Part shown: piece after piece, positions 8,722 to 18,257 of the stretch | Numbering within the stretch: the first letter of the stretch is position 1 | How the letters are laid out: every line of letters starts with the position of its first letter | Assembly (NCBI GenBank): GCA_013178285.1 | Contig: JABLXD010000003.1 | Span: forward strand, 16,132-80,131 | DNA length: 64,000 bases | DNA from: Methanofastidiosum sp. | GTDB lineage: Archaea; Methanobacteriota_B; Thermococci; Methanofastidiosales; Methanofastidiosaceae | Direction: 5' to 3' | The notes under the pieces: generated by a model | What the model was told of the DNA's origin: nothing | What the model saw: the letters and a program-made list of their open reading frames with translations, nothing else | The model's database searches: none | Position numbers and translations under genes: made by a program

Positions 8722-11700
8722 TTTTCCTCCTCTTTTGATATTGGCATTTCTGACCAATATTTATAGAAGTTCCATTTCTTAAAGATTTCTTTCTGAGACT
8801 CTTCAAGAAGTTTTTTTGCCACTTCAGGCTTACTTCTAAGTAGTATCTTAAACCTAGTTTCGTTGTAGATGTATTTGTCAAGAGTTATCATTGGTTTGCC
8901 AGAGTCTAACTGAAGTGGATTTTTACCTTCATTCTCAAGATTTGGATTGTACCTTAAAAGAGGCCAGTATCCGGATTGAACGGCAAGTTTCTGTTGCTCA
9001 GGACCATTGATAAGGTCATAACCTTGATTTATACAGTGAGCATATGCTATAATTATTGATGTTCCTTCGTAGGCTTCTGCTTCAAGGAATGCTTTGACTG
9101 TTTGAGCATTGTTTGCGCCAAAGGCAACATTTGCAACATATACGTTACCATAGCTCATCGCCATCATGGCAAGATCTTTCTTTGGAGTTCGTTTTCCGCC
9201 CATTGCAAACTTTGCAACTGCACCAAGAGGTGTTGCTTTTGACTTCTGCCCTCCTGTGTTAGAATAGACTTCAGTATCAAGAACAAGGATGTTGACATTT
9301 TTTCCTAGCGCAAGGACATGGTCAAGACCGCCGTATCCAATATCATAGGCCCATCCGTCTCCACCTAAAATCCAAACACTCTTTTTAACTAGTGAATCAG
9401 CTAAACTCATTAGATCTTTTGCTTCAGGTTTTTCTATAGATTTTAGTTTGGCCTTTAGTAATTTGACCATTTCTCTCTGCTTGTTTATGCCTGCTTCGGT
9501 ATCTTGTTTTGTGTTTTTGAGTTCAAATACTAGATCCTTTCCTAAATCATCCTTAAGTTTTTCAACTAGCTCCATTGCGTATTCTTTCTGCTTATCAAGG
9601 GCTAATCTCATACCAAGTCCAAACTCTGCAGTATCTTCAAAAAGAGAGTTTGACCAAGTTGGGCCCCGGCCGTCCTTATTCTTTGTGTAAGGTGTTGTGG
9701 GTAGATTTCCTCCATAAATTGAGGAACATCCTGTAGCATTGGCTATTACGGCCCTATCTCCAAACAGTTGGGTCATAAGCTTGACATAAGGGGTTTGGCC
9801 ACAGCCTGAGCAAGCACCAGAGAACTCAAACAAGGGCTCTAGAAGCTGGATATCCTTTACAGTTGAGACATTTAACTTCCCTCGTTCAACATAAGGCAAA
9901 GAGTCAAAGAAATTCCAGTTTTCTTTTTCTCTATCGAGTATGGGGTCTTTAAATTCCATGTTTATAGCTTTTAGTTTTGGATCTTTTTTATTCTTTGAAG
10001 GGCATGTTTCATAACAGAGTTTGCACCCTGTGCAGTCTTCTGGAGAAGCTTGGACAGTGTATAAATAATCTTTGAATTGTGAGAACTTTGCTTCAATATG
10101 TTTGAATGAAGCAGGGGCCTTCTTTAATGCATCTTTTGGGTAGACTTTGGCTCTAATAACTGCATGTGGGCAGACAAATGCACATTTTCCACACTGAATA
10201 CAGATTTCAGGATCCCAGACAGGAACATCAAGTGAAATGTTTCTCTTCTCCCACTTAGTTGTACCAGTTGGGTATGTACCATCTTCAGGGAATGCACTTA
10301 CAGGGAGTTCATCGCCTTTGAAAACTATCATTTTTGATATTACATTTTTTACGTAGTCAGGCGCTTCTTCCGGCATCGATGATTTCAAATCAAAACTGCT
10401 TGTGGCCTTTTCAGGTACCTTTACTTCATATAGATTGTCAATTGCTTTATCAATGGCCTCGTAGTTCATCTTTAGTATTTTTTCTCCCTTTCTGCCGTAT
10501 GTTTTCTCTGTGAACTTTTTAATTGATTTAATCGCATCTTCTTTTGGGATTACATTACTCAACGCAAAAAAGCATGTCTGCATAATTGTATTTATTCTAA
10601 CCCCAAGACCAATATCCTTTGCAATATCATAGGCATCAATTGTATAAAATTTAATATTCTTATCTATAATTTGCTGTTGTACGTTTTTAGGTAATTGGTT
10701 CCATACTTCCTCTTTTGGATATGGGCTATTCAAAAGAAAGATTGAGTTCTTCTGAGCAACACTTAACATGTCATATTTGTCTAAAAATGAGCATTGATGG
10801 CAAGCTACAAAGTTCGCCCTGTCAATTAGGTAAGGTGACCTTATTGGATCTGGCCCAAATCTTAAGTGAGAAATTGTAAGTGATCCAGCCTTCTTTGAAT
10901 CATAAAAAAAGAATCCTTGTGCGTAATTGTCAGTTTCTTCACCAATGATTTTTATTGAGCTCTTATTTGCACTGACTGTACCATCCGCACCTAATCCAAA
11001 GAATACGGCCCTCGTTCTATTCTCAGGTTCAACAAAAAAGTCTGGATCATATTCTAAACTCTTATGAGTTACATCATCATTAATTCCAACAGTGAATCTA
11101 TTTTTCGGTTCACTCTTTTTTAATTCATCGAAAACAGCTTTTGCCATAGAAGGCTTAAACTCTTTTGAAGATAATCCGTATATTCCCCCAATTATTTTTG
11201 GCATCTTGTCCATTTTTAACATGCCATTTGAAAATGCAGAGGATATAGCAGTTGTGACATCTAAGTACAGTGGCTCACCTAAGGAGCCTGGTTCTTTAGT
11301 TCTGTCTAAGACAGCAATGCTTTTTACAGTTAGAGGGATCTCTGAAATAAAATGTTTTAAAGAAAATGGTCTAAATAGCCTTACTTTTAAAACTCCTACC
11401 TTTTCACCTTTTTCAATGAGATACTTAACAGTTTCTTCTACAGTTTCAGCACCGCTTCCCATAATTATAATGATTCTTTCTGCATCAGGCGCCCCTTCAT
11501 ATTGGAATAGTTTATACTGTCTACCTACAATCTTTGCAAATTTGTCCATAGCTTCTTGGACCAAATCAGGACAGGCATTATAATATGGATTTATTTTTTC
11601 TCTAGCTTGGAAGTATGTATCGGGGTTATGCGAAGTTCCTCTTATTATTGGATTATCTGGGGATAAGGCTCTTGCACGATGAGCCCTGACTAGATCTTCG

Positions 11701-12287
11701 TCTATCATTTCTTTCAAATCTTCAAGTGTCAACTTTTCAACTTTTGAAGTTTCTGCAGATGTCCTAAATCCGTCAAAGAAGTGTAAAAAAGGAACTCTAG
11801 ATTTTAAAGTTGCAGCTTGAGCAATAATTGAGAGATCCATTACCTCTTGAACAGAGTTTGATGCTAGAAGCGCAAATCCGGTAGAACGTACTGACATCAC
11901 ATCACTATGGTCACAAAAGATTGATAGGGCGTGGGTTGCAAGAGATCTAGCACTTACGTGGAAAACGGTAGAAGTCAGTTCTCCCGCTATTTTATACATA
12001 TTGGGGATCATTAAAAGAAGCCCTTGGGACGCTGTGAACGTGGTAGTAAGTGCGCCTCTCTGCAATGAGCCATGAACGGCTCCTGAGGCTCCACCCTCAC
12101 TTTGCATCTCAGTTACATGAGGAACAGTACCCCATATATTGGGCTCTTCTTCAGATGCCCACTGGTCAGATAACTCTCCCATTGTGGAAGAAGGAGTTAT
12201 TGGGTATATTGATATAACTTCATTAACATGATAAGCTGTATATGCAGCAGCTTCATTTCCATCAATAGTAACCATTGGCCTTTTCAT
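8718..12287 (-). CDS. nifJ: pyruvate:ferredoxin (flavodoxin) oxidoreductase, single-chain NifJ type
   Basis: 1189 residues, the normal length of the homodimeric bacterial enzyme. Domain order: N-terminal PFOR domain with PITPSSTMGEL and TEMQSEGGASGAVHG; domain II; gamma domain; a 2x[4Fe-4S] ferredoxin domain with CIQCGKCAFVCP (about 694-705) and CTGCKLCYETCP (about 749-760); then the TPP domain with ACSGCGQTPY and GGDGWAYDIGYGGLDH, ending in a protective tail. It oxidises pyruvate and CoA to acetyl-CoA, CO2 and reduced ferredoxin, or the reverse for assimilation. Most methanogens use a four-subunit PorABCD instead, so this single-chain form is unusual and suggests transfer from bacteria. It is coupled to the downstream flavoprotein. 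Confidence 0.97.
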   Translation of the reverse strand: MKRPMVTIDGNEAAAYTAYHVNEVISIYPITPSSTMGELSDQWASEEEPNIWGTVPHVTEMQSEGGASGAVHGSLQRGALTTTFTASQGLLLMIPNMYKIAGELTSTVFHVSARSLATHALSIFCDHSDVMSVRSTGFALLASNSVQEVMDLSIIAQAATLKSRVPFLHFFDGFRTSAETSKVEKLTLEDLKEMIDEDLVRAHRARALSPDNPIIRGTSHNPDTYFQAREKINPYYNACPDLVQEAMDKFAKIVGRQYKLFQYEGAPDAERIIIIMGSGAETVEETVKYLIEKGEKVGVLKVRLFRPFSLKHFISEIPLTVKSIAVLDRTKEPGSLGEPLYLDVTTAISSAFSNGMLKMDKMPKIIGGIYGLSSKEFKPSMAKAVFDELKKSEPKNRFTVGINDDVTHKSLEYDPDFFVEPENRTRAVFFGLGADGTVSANKSSIKIIGEETDNYAQGFFFYDSKKAGSLTISHLRFGPDPIRSPYLIDRANFVACHQCSFLDKYDMLSVAQKNSIFLLNSPYPKEEVWNQLPKNVQQQIIDKNIKFYTIDAYDIAKDIGLGVRINTIMQTCFFALSNVIPKEDAIKSIKKFTEKTYGRKGEKILKMNYEAIDKAIDNLYEVKVPEKATSSFDLKSSMPEEAPDYVKNVISKMIVFKGDELPVSAFPEDGTYPTGTTKWEKRNISLDVPVWDPEICIQCGKCAFVCPHAVIRAKVYPKDALKKAPASFKHIEAKFSQFKDYLYTVQASPEDCTGCKLCYETCPSKNKKDPKLKAINMEFKDPILDREKENWNFFDSLPYVERGKLNVSTVKDIQLLEPLFEFSGACSGCGQTPYVKLMTQLFGDRAVIANATGCSSIYGGNLPTTPYTKNKDGRGPTWSNSLFEDTAEFGLGMRLALDKQKEYAMELVEKLKDDLGKDLVFELKNTKQDTEAGINKQREMVKLLKAKLKSIEKPEAKDLMSLADSLVKKSVWILGGDGWAYDIGYGGLDHVLALGKNVNILVLDTEVYSNTGGQKSKATPLGAVAKFAMGGKRTPKKDLAMMAMSYGNVYVANVAFGANNAQTVKAFLEAEAYEGTSIIIAYAHCINQGYDLINGPEQQKLAVQSGYWPLLRYNPNLENEGKNPLQLDSGKPMITLDKYIYNETRFKILLRSKPEVAKKLLEESQKEIFKKWNFYKYWSEMPISKEEEK

Positions 12288-12396
12288 AAAATCTCACCAT
12301 TAACGTATTTGTCTGTATAGGGTCATAAAAAAATTAAAATATAAGGTTATCCCATGACTTGTTTTCCAAGAAAAGATATGGGCATCCATAAATAAA

Positions 12397-12909
12397 TTAT
12401 TGCCATTTGTTATATTTTACCCTTTCTTCTTTGAATCTAGTTACTGGTTTTGGCATCTCTACAGGGTATCCCATTATCACTATCGAGAGTGGCACGATAT
12501 TTTCTGGGATTCCAAGTAATTTTCTAAAGCCACTGGCCCTGTCTTCAAGAGGGTATATCCCAGACCAAACAGCACCCAAACCAAGGGCGTGAGCAGCAAG
12601 TAAAATGTTCTGGGTAGCAGCTGAGCAGTCCTGAACCCAAAATCCCGGATACTTTTCCAAACTGGGGTCACCACAGATTACTATTGCAGCAGTAGCTTCC
12701 TTTGCCATAGGAGCGTAAAGACTCACCTTAGGGACCTCATTTAAAATATTTTTATCGTCAATGACAACAAAATGCCAAGGCTGTTGATTTCCGGCAGACG
12801 GTGCACTCATAGCCGCTTCCAATAGTTTATCAATCATCTCTTTTGGTATCAATTTATCTGTAAATTTTCTTACACTTCTCCTTGTACGGATTGCATCTAG
12901 GGCTTCCAT
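12397..12909 (-). CDS. nitroreductase-family FMN oxidoreductase
   Basis: 170 residues. The family opening AIRTRRSVRKFTD and the FMN-contacting SAPSAGNQQPWHFVV are clear, and a C-terminal LGLGAVWSGIYP followed by VPLSIVIMGYP completes the fold. A GGAGGAATTTAG site precedes the ATG at 12909. Such enzymes reduce nitro compounds, quinones or flavins using NAD(P)H. No partner is obvious; it lies upstream of nifJ on the same strand with a 109-bp gap that is AT-rich, so it may be a separate transcript. Confidence 0.88.
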   Translation of the reverse strand: MEALDAIRTRRSVRKFTDKLIPKEMIDKLLEAAMSAPSAGNQQPWHFVVIDDKNILNEVPKVSLYAPMAKEATAAIVICGDPSLEKYPGFWVQDCSAATQNILLAAHALGLGAVWSGIYPLEDRASGFRKLLGIPENIVPLSIVIMGYPVEMPKPVTRFKEERVKYNKWQ

Positions 12910-13015
12910 CTAAATTCCTCCACTAATAATTCAAACTCTAAACTTATAAATCTAATTCTGATAAATACCGAAACTATTATATAAGTCAATATAGTCAATA
13001 AACTTTGGTAGATGC

Positions 13016-13309
13016 ATGAGTTCAATTAGGGTTATAGTTCTTGATGTTTTAAAACCCCATAAACCAATACTCCCAGATTTTGCAAATAAACTAGCAGAAA
13101 TTCCTGGGATTATAGGCGTAAATATCTCAGTTGTTGAAATTGACCAAAAAACTGAAACAGTCAAACTTTCAATACAAGGGGACTCAATTGATTATGAATT
13201 ATTAAAAGAAGAGATAGAAAAACTTGGCGGGACTGTACACAGCATAGACAAAGTTGCCGCAGGAAAAAGGATTATTCCTGAAGTAGAGACTTTGCAGGAC
13301 AGATCTTAA
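13016..13309 (+). CDS. DUF211 family protein
   Basis: 97 residues matching the small archaeal DUF211 family: IRVIVLDVLKPHKPI at the N terminus, then LAEIPGIIGVNISVVEID and a C-terminal LGGTVHSIDKV-type strand. The predicted fold is ferredoxin-like and probably oligomeric. The function is not established. A TATA-like ATTATATAAG lies about 35 bp upstream of the ATG, giving a single-gene promoter. Its 3' end overlaps the convergent SRP19 gene by 4 bp. Confidence 0.85.
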   Translation: MSSIRVIVLDVLKPHKPILPDFANKLAEIPGIIGVNISVVEIDQKTETVKLSIQGDSIDYELLKEEIEKLGGTVHSIDKVAAGKRIIPEVETLQDRS

Positions 13310-13596
13310 TTTCCACCCCTATTTTTTCTTATCTCTTTTGATATTTTTTTAAGTATTTCATTTTTGGAGAATTTTTTCTCAACTACAAATCTTCCAAGAT
13401 TTCTGTCTTCTTTTCCCTGTTCCTTTGGGTATTTTGAGATCTTTTGAATCTCATGATTTATTCCAATAGTATCAAGAGCTTTTTTAATCTCGTCAAACTT
13501 TGGATGGTCCAGAGCTAAATTCTTTGGAAGCTTCCTTCCGCCTTTCTTTGAAAGATTTTTATCAATATAAGAAGGCCATATTATATATCCCTTCAA
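13306..13596 (-). CDS. srp19: signal recognition particle 19 kDa protein
   Basis: 96 residues, the normal archaeal length. The N-terminal MKGYIIWPSYIDKNLSKKGG and following RKLPKNLALDHP are typical of SRP19, as is the basic tail with RNLGRFVVEKK. The protein binds helices 6 and 8 of SRP RNA and prepares it for SRP54 binding. No 7S RNA or SRP54 gene occurs in this window. The gene is single and converges with DUF211. Confidence 0.88.
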   Translation of the reverse strand: MKGYIIWPSYIDKNLSKKGGRKLPKNLALDHPKFDEIKKALDTIGINHEIQKISKYPKEQGKEDRNLGRFVVEKKFSKNEILKKISKEIRKNRGGN

Positions 13597-13658
13597 AATA
13601 ATCCCCCTAAGCTTTTAAATACTCTTTTGGCAGAATATAAAAGTGTATTGGTGAATCT

Positions 13659-14021
13659 ATGCATGAACTTTCTCTTGCAGACGGAATGCTAAAAACCGTG
13701 CTTGAAGCCGCTCAGAAAGAAAAGGCCAAGAAAATCAAATCGATTAAGTTAGAGATGGGGGAGATACTTTTAGTCAATACTGAGCAGCTTACATTCTGCT
13801 TTGACATAATCTCTAAAGGAACTATTGCAGAAGGTGCAAAGCTTGATATCAAATTTTTAAAGCCAAGAGTTCACTGCAATAAATGTGGCAAGGAATTTAA
13901 TATTAGTTCTGAAAATGATTTCCCAATACTTCAGATGGTATGTGAATGTGGATCAAACGATGTCACAATTCTCTCCGGAAGAGAGTTTAACATAAAGTCT
14001 ATAAAAATTGAAGAGGATTAA
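13659..14021 (+). CDS. hypA: hydrogenase nickel-insertion protein HypA
   Basis: 120 residues starting with MHELSLADGM, whose His-2 is the invariant nickel ligand. The zinc site is formed by CNKCGKEF (about 71-78) and, after an 18-residue gap, a second pair in the CECGSND segment. HypA delivers Ni to [NiFe]-hydrogenase with HypB; archaeal forms may serve several hydrogenases. GGTGAATCT upstream supports the ATG at 13659. Neither hypB nor a hydrogenase gene lies in the window. The 3' end overlaps the convergent aminotransferase gene by 4 bp. Confidence 0.93.
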   Translation: MHELSLADGMLKTVLEAAQKEKAKKIKSIKLEMGEILLVNTEQLTFCFDIISKGTIAEGAKLDIKFLKPRVHCNKCGKEFNISSENDFPILQMVCECGSNDVTILSGREFNIKSIKIEED

Positions 14022-15184
14022 AATTTAGAAAGAAATCTTTCCATCCTGTCACATGCCTCATTGATCTTATCTTTTTTAAGCGGATATGCAAGCCTCACAT
14101 AGTCATCCGAGTATGGGCCAAAAGCTAAACCTGGAACTGTGACGACCTTCTCTTGATTTAAAAGTTTCTCAGAGAACTCTTCTGATTTAATACCCATGCC
14201 AGATATGTTCATAAAAAGATAGAATGAACCTTCAGGTTTTATTGCACTAACCCCTTTCATTTTTTTGATTCTACTCAAAAGGAGATTTCTTCTATCTTCA
14301 AATTCTTCCCTCATCTGATCCACAAAGTCTTGAGGCCCTTTAAGAGCTTCCAGAGCACCAAATTGGGCAAAAGTATTGTTGCACACAGGACCGTACATAT
14401 GGAGTTTTAACATTCTATCAAGGAGGATTTCGTCTTTTGAGCATAGGTATCCAACTCTCCAGCCCGTCATAGAATAAGTTTTTGAAAATGAGTTCACAGT
14501 TATAACATTATTTTCCATGCCATTAAGTGATGCGATGCTGACATGTTTTTTACCGTCATAGATAAGGCTCTCATAAACTTCATCAGACAATACCTTTAGA
14601 TTGTATTCCATAACTATATCTGAAATCTTTTCTAAGTCACTTTTCTTCATGACTGATCCAGTAGGATTTGAAGGGGAATTCAGTATTAATAGTTCTGTAT
14701 TTTCAGTTATTTTTTCTTCTAAAAGGTCGGGATTCAATATAAAATTTTCATCTTCTCGGCATTCTACTTCGATTGGATTCCCTCCAGAAAGCATAACTGT
14801 AGGAACGTAAGCAACAAAAGCGGGCGAAGGAACGATAACCCCATCCCCGCTTTTTATTGAAGACTGGATTGCAAGTGACAGAGCTTCTCCCCCGCCAACA
14901 GTTACTATGATTTCATTTTCGGATACATCGACTTTGTTCTGGCTTTTCATCTTTTCAGAGATGGCTTGTCTCAATTCTAAAATTCCAGAATTTGGAGAAT
15001 AGTAAGTTTTTCCCTCTTTAAGGGCTTTAATAGAAGATTCTACTATATGTGAAGGAGTGTCAAAGTCAGGTTCCCCGATCCCAAGACTTATGATTCCTTC
15101 CATATTCTGTGCAAGATCAAATAATTTCCTTATACCAGATTTTGGGATCTTATCAAGTGATGACGATATAGAATGTTCAGGCAT
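14018..15184 (-). CDS. class I/II aminotransferase (aspartate aminotransferase-like)
   Basis: 388 residues, fold type I PLP enzyme. LGIGEPDFDTP near the N terminus, NSPSNPTGSVM (about 164-175), the DEVYESLIYDG segment, and the Schiff-base lysine in NSFSKTYSMTGWRVGY are all conserved, with the carboxylate-binding Arg in the DYVRLAYP segment. It transfers amino groups between an amino acid and a 2-oxo acid; aspartate, alanine or aromatic substrates cannot be separated here. It ends the leftward run after rfcL with 11 bp spacing. Confidence 0.9.
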   Translation of the reverse strand: MPEHSISSSLDKIPKSGIRKLFDLAQNMEGIISLGIGEPDFDTPSHIVESSIKALKEGKTYYSPNSGILELRQAISEKMKSQNKVDVSENEIIVTVGGGEALSLAIQSSIKSGDGVIVPSPAFVAYVPTVMLSGGNPIEVECREDENFILNPDLLEEKITENTELLILNSPSNPTGSVMKKSDLEKISDIVMEYNLKVLSDEVYESLIYDGKKHVSIASLNGMENNVITVNSFSKTYSMTGWRVGYLCSKDEILLDRMLKLHMYGPVCNNTFAQFGALEALKGPQDFVDQMREEFEDRRNLLLSRIKKMKGVSAIKPEGSFYLFMNISGMGIKSEEFSEKLLNQEKVVTVPGLAFGPYSDDYVRLAYPLKKDKINEACDRMERFLSKF

Positions 15185-15195
15185 ATTATCTTCCT

Positions 15196-16569
15196 CTAAA
15201 AGTCAAAAAGTGTTTTTTGTTGATTCTTTTGTTTATCCTCTTTCTCGTTTTCTTTTGGCAATTCTTTTTCTTTTTTAGTAGTTTCGTTTTTGGGCTCTAT
15301 TTTTTTCTCTGCTGTTACTGGAACTGTTTCAATTTTCTCTTTTTTTTCTGGCGCCTTTAAAAGCTCTTCTCTTGCTAGCTCTATCTTTCTATAATTTTTT
15401 TCATCAATAAACTTAATTTCTTCCATATCAAATTCAAAAAAGTTAGCTATGAGCGCACCTTTCTTTGGATTTAAGAATAATGTGGATATCAAGGGTATGT
15501 AACTTCTTGCAACTTTTCTAGAGCAGTGGCACTTTTTCCCGATCTTATTGAGGATTATCTTATTTGTTTCTCTCATCTTCTTCGATGACCCAAGGACCTG
15601 AAAATATTTTGGTGGAGAAAAAGCGATATATCGTGGATCAGTTACCCCTGAAACAGATACCCCTCCAGTCATGAGATCTGATGCATACTTCCACATTGAA
15701 TAGTTTCTGGTATTAAATGCACGTTTTAAGTAAATGTCAGATTTTGAAATAAGGTCCATAGATTTTAGTAGCTCCCTACCCTTGTAGGCTTTTGGGGTAT
15801 TTTCATCGATCCATAGCAAGAGTTCGTCAGGCTTTTTGTCAATGTCAAAAAACTCTTTTCTTACATCAATGGAGTTTGACATGTAAAGTTTTGAAAGAGC
15901 CTCAAAAATTGAAGTTTCTGTATCTCTTGAACCTACTAATTTCTCGTCCCCTTTTACAAGCTTTTTACCTAAGGAGTCAAGATCATTAATGGCCGCCCTC
16001 ATATCTCCTGTCGATTGCTCTGCAATCTTCATTAGAACATCATCATCTGCTTCAATTTTCTCTGCAACAGCTATCTCTTTCAATCTAGCAAAGATTGTCC
16101 TTGATTGAAGACGTTTAAATTGTACAAGTTTGCAGTTGTCCCTTATAGCTTGAGATACCTCCCAGTAACTGTTTGCAGTAAGTATAATTGGATTTTGTGT
16201 ATTTTTTATTATTTCAAGTAGGGCTTTTGCTCCACCAAAATCTTCCTTGCCATGGATATTGTCTGCCTCATCCAGCAATATTATTTTCTTGTAGCCAAAA
16301 AGAGTCTTTGAAGAAGCAGCGTTTCCAACTATCCTGTTTAGGGCAGTCTGATCTCTTTTGTCACTGGCATTTAGCTCTATCAAATCATATCCAAGTTCTT
16401 TGGCCAAAACTTTGACCATTGTAGTCTTACCGCTGCCCGGCGGTCCATAAATTAAAAGAGCTTTTTTTTCGTTTCCCCAAGTATTTATCCAAGCAAGAAT
16501 ATCCTTTACAAGTGCCTGTTGACCTTTTATCTCAGAAAAATTTTTTGGGAAGTATTTCTCAACAAGCAT
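15196..16569 (-). CDS. rfcL: replication factor C large subunit
   Basis: 457 residues from the ATG at 16569. The 30-residue upstream extension is rejected because it lies inside rfcS and the family begins at MLVEKYFPKNFSEIKGQ. Walker A GPPGSGKTT (42-50), Walker B IILLDEADN and the AAA+ C-domain are followed by a charged Lys/Glu-rich linker. The extreme C terminus, QQKTLFDF, is a PCNA-interacting PIP box. With RfcS it loads the PCNA clamp. It begins 7 bp after the rfcS stop. Confidence 0.95.
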   Translation of the reverse strand: MLVEKYFPKNFSEIKGQQALVKDILAWINTWGNEKKALLIYGPPGSGKTTMVKVLAKELGYDLIELNASDKRDQTALNRIVGNAASSKTLFGYKKIILLDEADNIHGKEDFGGAKALLEIIKNTQNPIILTANSYWEVSQAIRDNCKLVQFKRLQSRTIFARLKEIAVAEKIEADDDVLMKIAEQSTGDMRAAINDLDSLGKKLVKGDEKLVGSRDTETSIFEALSKLYMSNSIDVRKEFFDIDKKPDELLLWIDENTPKAYKGRELLKSMDLISKSDIYLKRAFNTRNYSMWKYASDLMTGGVSVSGVTDPRYIAFSPPKYFQVLGSSKKMRETNKIILNKIGKKCHCSRKVARSYIPLISTLFLNPKKGALIANFFEFDMEEIKFIDEKNYRKIELAREELLKAPEKKEKIETVPVTAEKKIEPKNETTKKEKELPKENEKEDKQKNQQKTLFDF

Positions 16570-16576
16570 ATTATCG

Positions 16577-17524
16577 TTATCCTGAGGAAAGATTGGCGAG
16601 AAGATATTCAAGCTGGATAAACTCATTAGCCCCTTGAACGAGCCTGAAGTCTGCCTCACCTATCATATCAACAATTCTAACTTTCTCCTTATCGGATACT
16701 TCTAAATTGAATGTCTCCCTGTGCATCTGCATTATTATGTCTTCTCCCGACAACCCTTGCTCTAAAAGAAGTGACTGAAGTATCTTTCTAGAAGCTATAA
16801 AATCTCCAGATAGAGCAACCTTCATCATATTTTTAATCTCTTCAGGTTTCGCTCTTGAGGTCACCTGATAGACTAAACTCTCTGTTATTGAATCTCCGAT
16901 GCCCGATGAAGCCTGGAGCGCATTTATGGCCTTTCTCATATCTCCTTCAGAAACATAGGCAATTGCATTAAGGCCGTCTTCTTTAAGATCAATTTTTTCT
17001 TCCTCGGCAATCTTCTTAATCATAGTTTTTATTGCATCAGTTGACAACGGTCCAAATCTGAATATTGCACACCTGGATTGTATTGGGTCAATAATCCTAG
17101 AAGAGTAATTACATGAAAGAATGAATCTGCAGGTCGATGTATAAACCTCCATAGTTCTCCTCAATGCATTCTGGGCATCAGAAGTAAGAGCATCAGATTC
17201 ATCTAAAAATATTATCTTGAAATCTCCACCTATGGGTTTAGTTCTTGCAAAGTCCTTTATTTTCTCCCTAACTACATTAATACCTCTCTCATCTGAAGCA
17301 TTTGTTTCTTGAAAATTCTGCTTCCAGTATTCCCCAAATATTTCCTTTGCAAGGGCTATAGCCGCTGTGGTCTTTCCAACACCTGGAGGTCCAGCAAATA
17401 ACAAGTGCGGCATAGACTTTTTATCAACATAGGATTTAAGTCTTCTAATTATGGGATCTCTTCCAACTATATCGTCAAGCTTTTGAGGCCTGTACTTTTC
17501 CGTCCAGGGTTTTTCAAACTCCAT
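16577..17524 (-). CDS. rfcS: replication factor C small subunit
   Basis: 315 residues from the ATG at 17524 (an upstream TTG adds one residue only). Motifs: EKYRPQKLDDIVG, Walker A GPPGVGKTT (45-53), Walker B IIFLDESDAL, sensor 1 FILSCNYSSRI and the SRC motif QSRCAIFRF that supplies the trans-acting arginine finger. The C-terminal collar helix domain is complete. It forms the four small positions of the clamp loader. It is upstream of rfcL and downstream of a kinase-like gene. Confidence 0.96.
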   Translation of the reverse strand: MEFEKPWTEKYRPQKLDDIVGRDPIIRRLKSYVDKKSMPHLLFAGPPGVGKTTAAIALAKEIFGEYWKQNFQETNASDERGINVVREKIKDFARTKPIGGDFKIIFLDESDALTSDAQNALRRTMEVYTSTCRFILSCNYSSRIIDPIQSRCAIFRFGPLSTDAIKTMIKKIAEEEKIDLKEDGLNAIAYVSEGDMRKAINALQASSGIGDSITESLVYQVTSRAKPEEIKNMMKVALSGDFIASRKILQSLLLEQGLSGEDIIMQMHRETFNLEVSDKEKVRIVDMIGEADFRLVQGANEFIQLEYLLANLSSG

Positions 17525-17567
17525 CAAATCACAACCAATTACTCTAATTATCTAAATTATTTAAACC

Positions 17568-18257
17568 TTATTGGATATTATTAATAAGCTCTTCTATATT
17601 GCAATTGTATTTATAATCTTTTAAAAGTGTCTTAATGAATTCTTCTTCAAAATCAAATATCGCCTTTATTCTCTCTCTAACAAGGCAATCTGATAAGAAA
17701 CACATGGATAAAAAAGACGTGACATTTTTTGGAGTATTTGATAAGTGTGCTTTTTCAAAATCTATTATAACATTTTTTTTACCGCAAATAATGTGCTTTC
17801 CTCCTTGGATCTGCCTGTGATTAATTTTTGCCCCATCAAGAGCGTTGCACTGCCTTGTGATATCAAATATATCCTCTTTGTCAAACACACCTTCTATTAA
17901 TTGATTGCCTTCAACATACTCCATTATTATGTAATTATCTTCATACCCGTATATCTTTGGACCAACACCATGCTGGTTTGCCTTAATTAGATATCTAGCT
18001 TCTTTTTTTAGTGAGCCTTTTCTTTCTGAGTCAGATCTTTCAATTTTGATTGTTACTTTCTTGTTTTTCAATTTACCCAAAAAGATAATCGATGTGTTGC
18101 CTTTACCGATTGCCCTATCAGTTCCAATTTCAACTTTACCAAATGAGTAGATTTCTTCAACCCCTTTTTCAAGAAGAGAATTTTTCAATAAGGAAGCTCT
18201 CTCATTTGAGAAAGAAGGGTAATCAATATATCTTATATCGCTTATGATATTTTCCAT
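17568..18257 (-). CDS. atypical protein kinase-like protein (COG2112 type)
   Basis: 229 residues. A glycine-rich loop (IGKGNTSIIFLG), the ATP lysine in VTIKIERSD, the hinge YIIMEYVEGNQL and the metal-binding IIDFEKA in place of DFG are visible. The HRD catalytic loop is replaced by INHRQIQGGKHI, which still offers His and Gln but not the usual Asp. This pattern resembles the archaeal predicted Ser/Thr kinases of COG2112, distantly like Bud32 and RIO. Activity is plausible but unproven. Its start abuts the dCMP deaminase stop, so it belongs to the thyX-to-rfcL run. Confidence 0.7.
   Translation of the reverse strand: MENIISDIRYIDYPSFSNERASLLKNSLLEKGVEEIYSFGKVEIGTDRAIGKGNTSIIFLGKLKNKKVTIKIERSDSERKGSLKKEARYLIKANQHGVGPKIYGYEDNYIIMEYVEGNQLIEGVFDKEDIFDITRQCNALDGAKINHRQIQGGKHIICGKKNVIIDFEKAHLSNTPKNVTSFLSMCFLSDCLVRERIKAIFDFEEEFIKTLLKDYKYNCNIEELINNIQ

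Noticed and set aside
9448..9690. Forward open frame inside nifJ, and similar antisense frames at 11092-11583 and 10 other large genes
   Set aside because: They lie fully antisense to genes with clear catalytic motifs and show no family features, so they are shadows of codon bias.
16570..16659. 30-residue N-terminal extension of RfcL
   Set aside because: It is inside rfcS in another frame and is absent from the family; the ATG at 16569 gives the usual N terminus.
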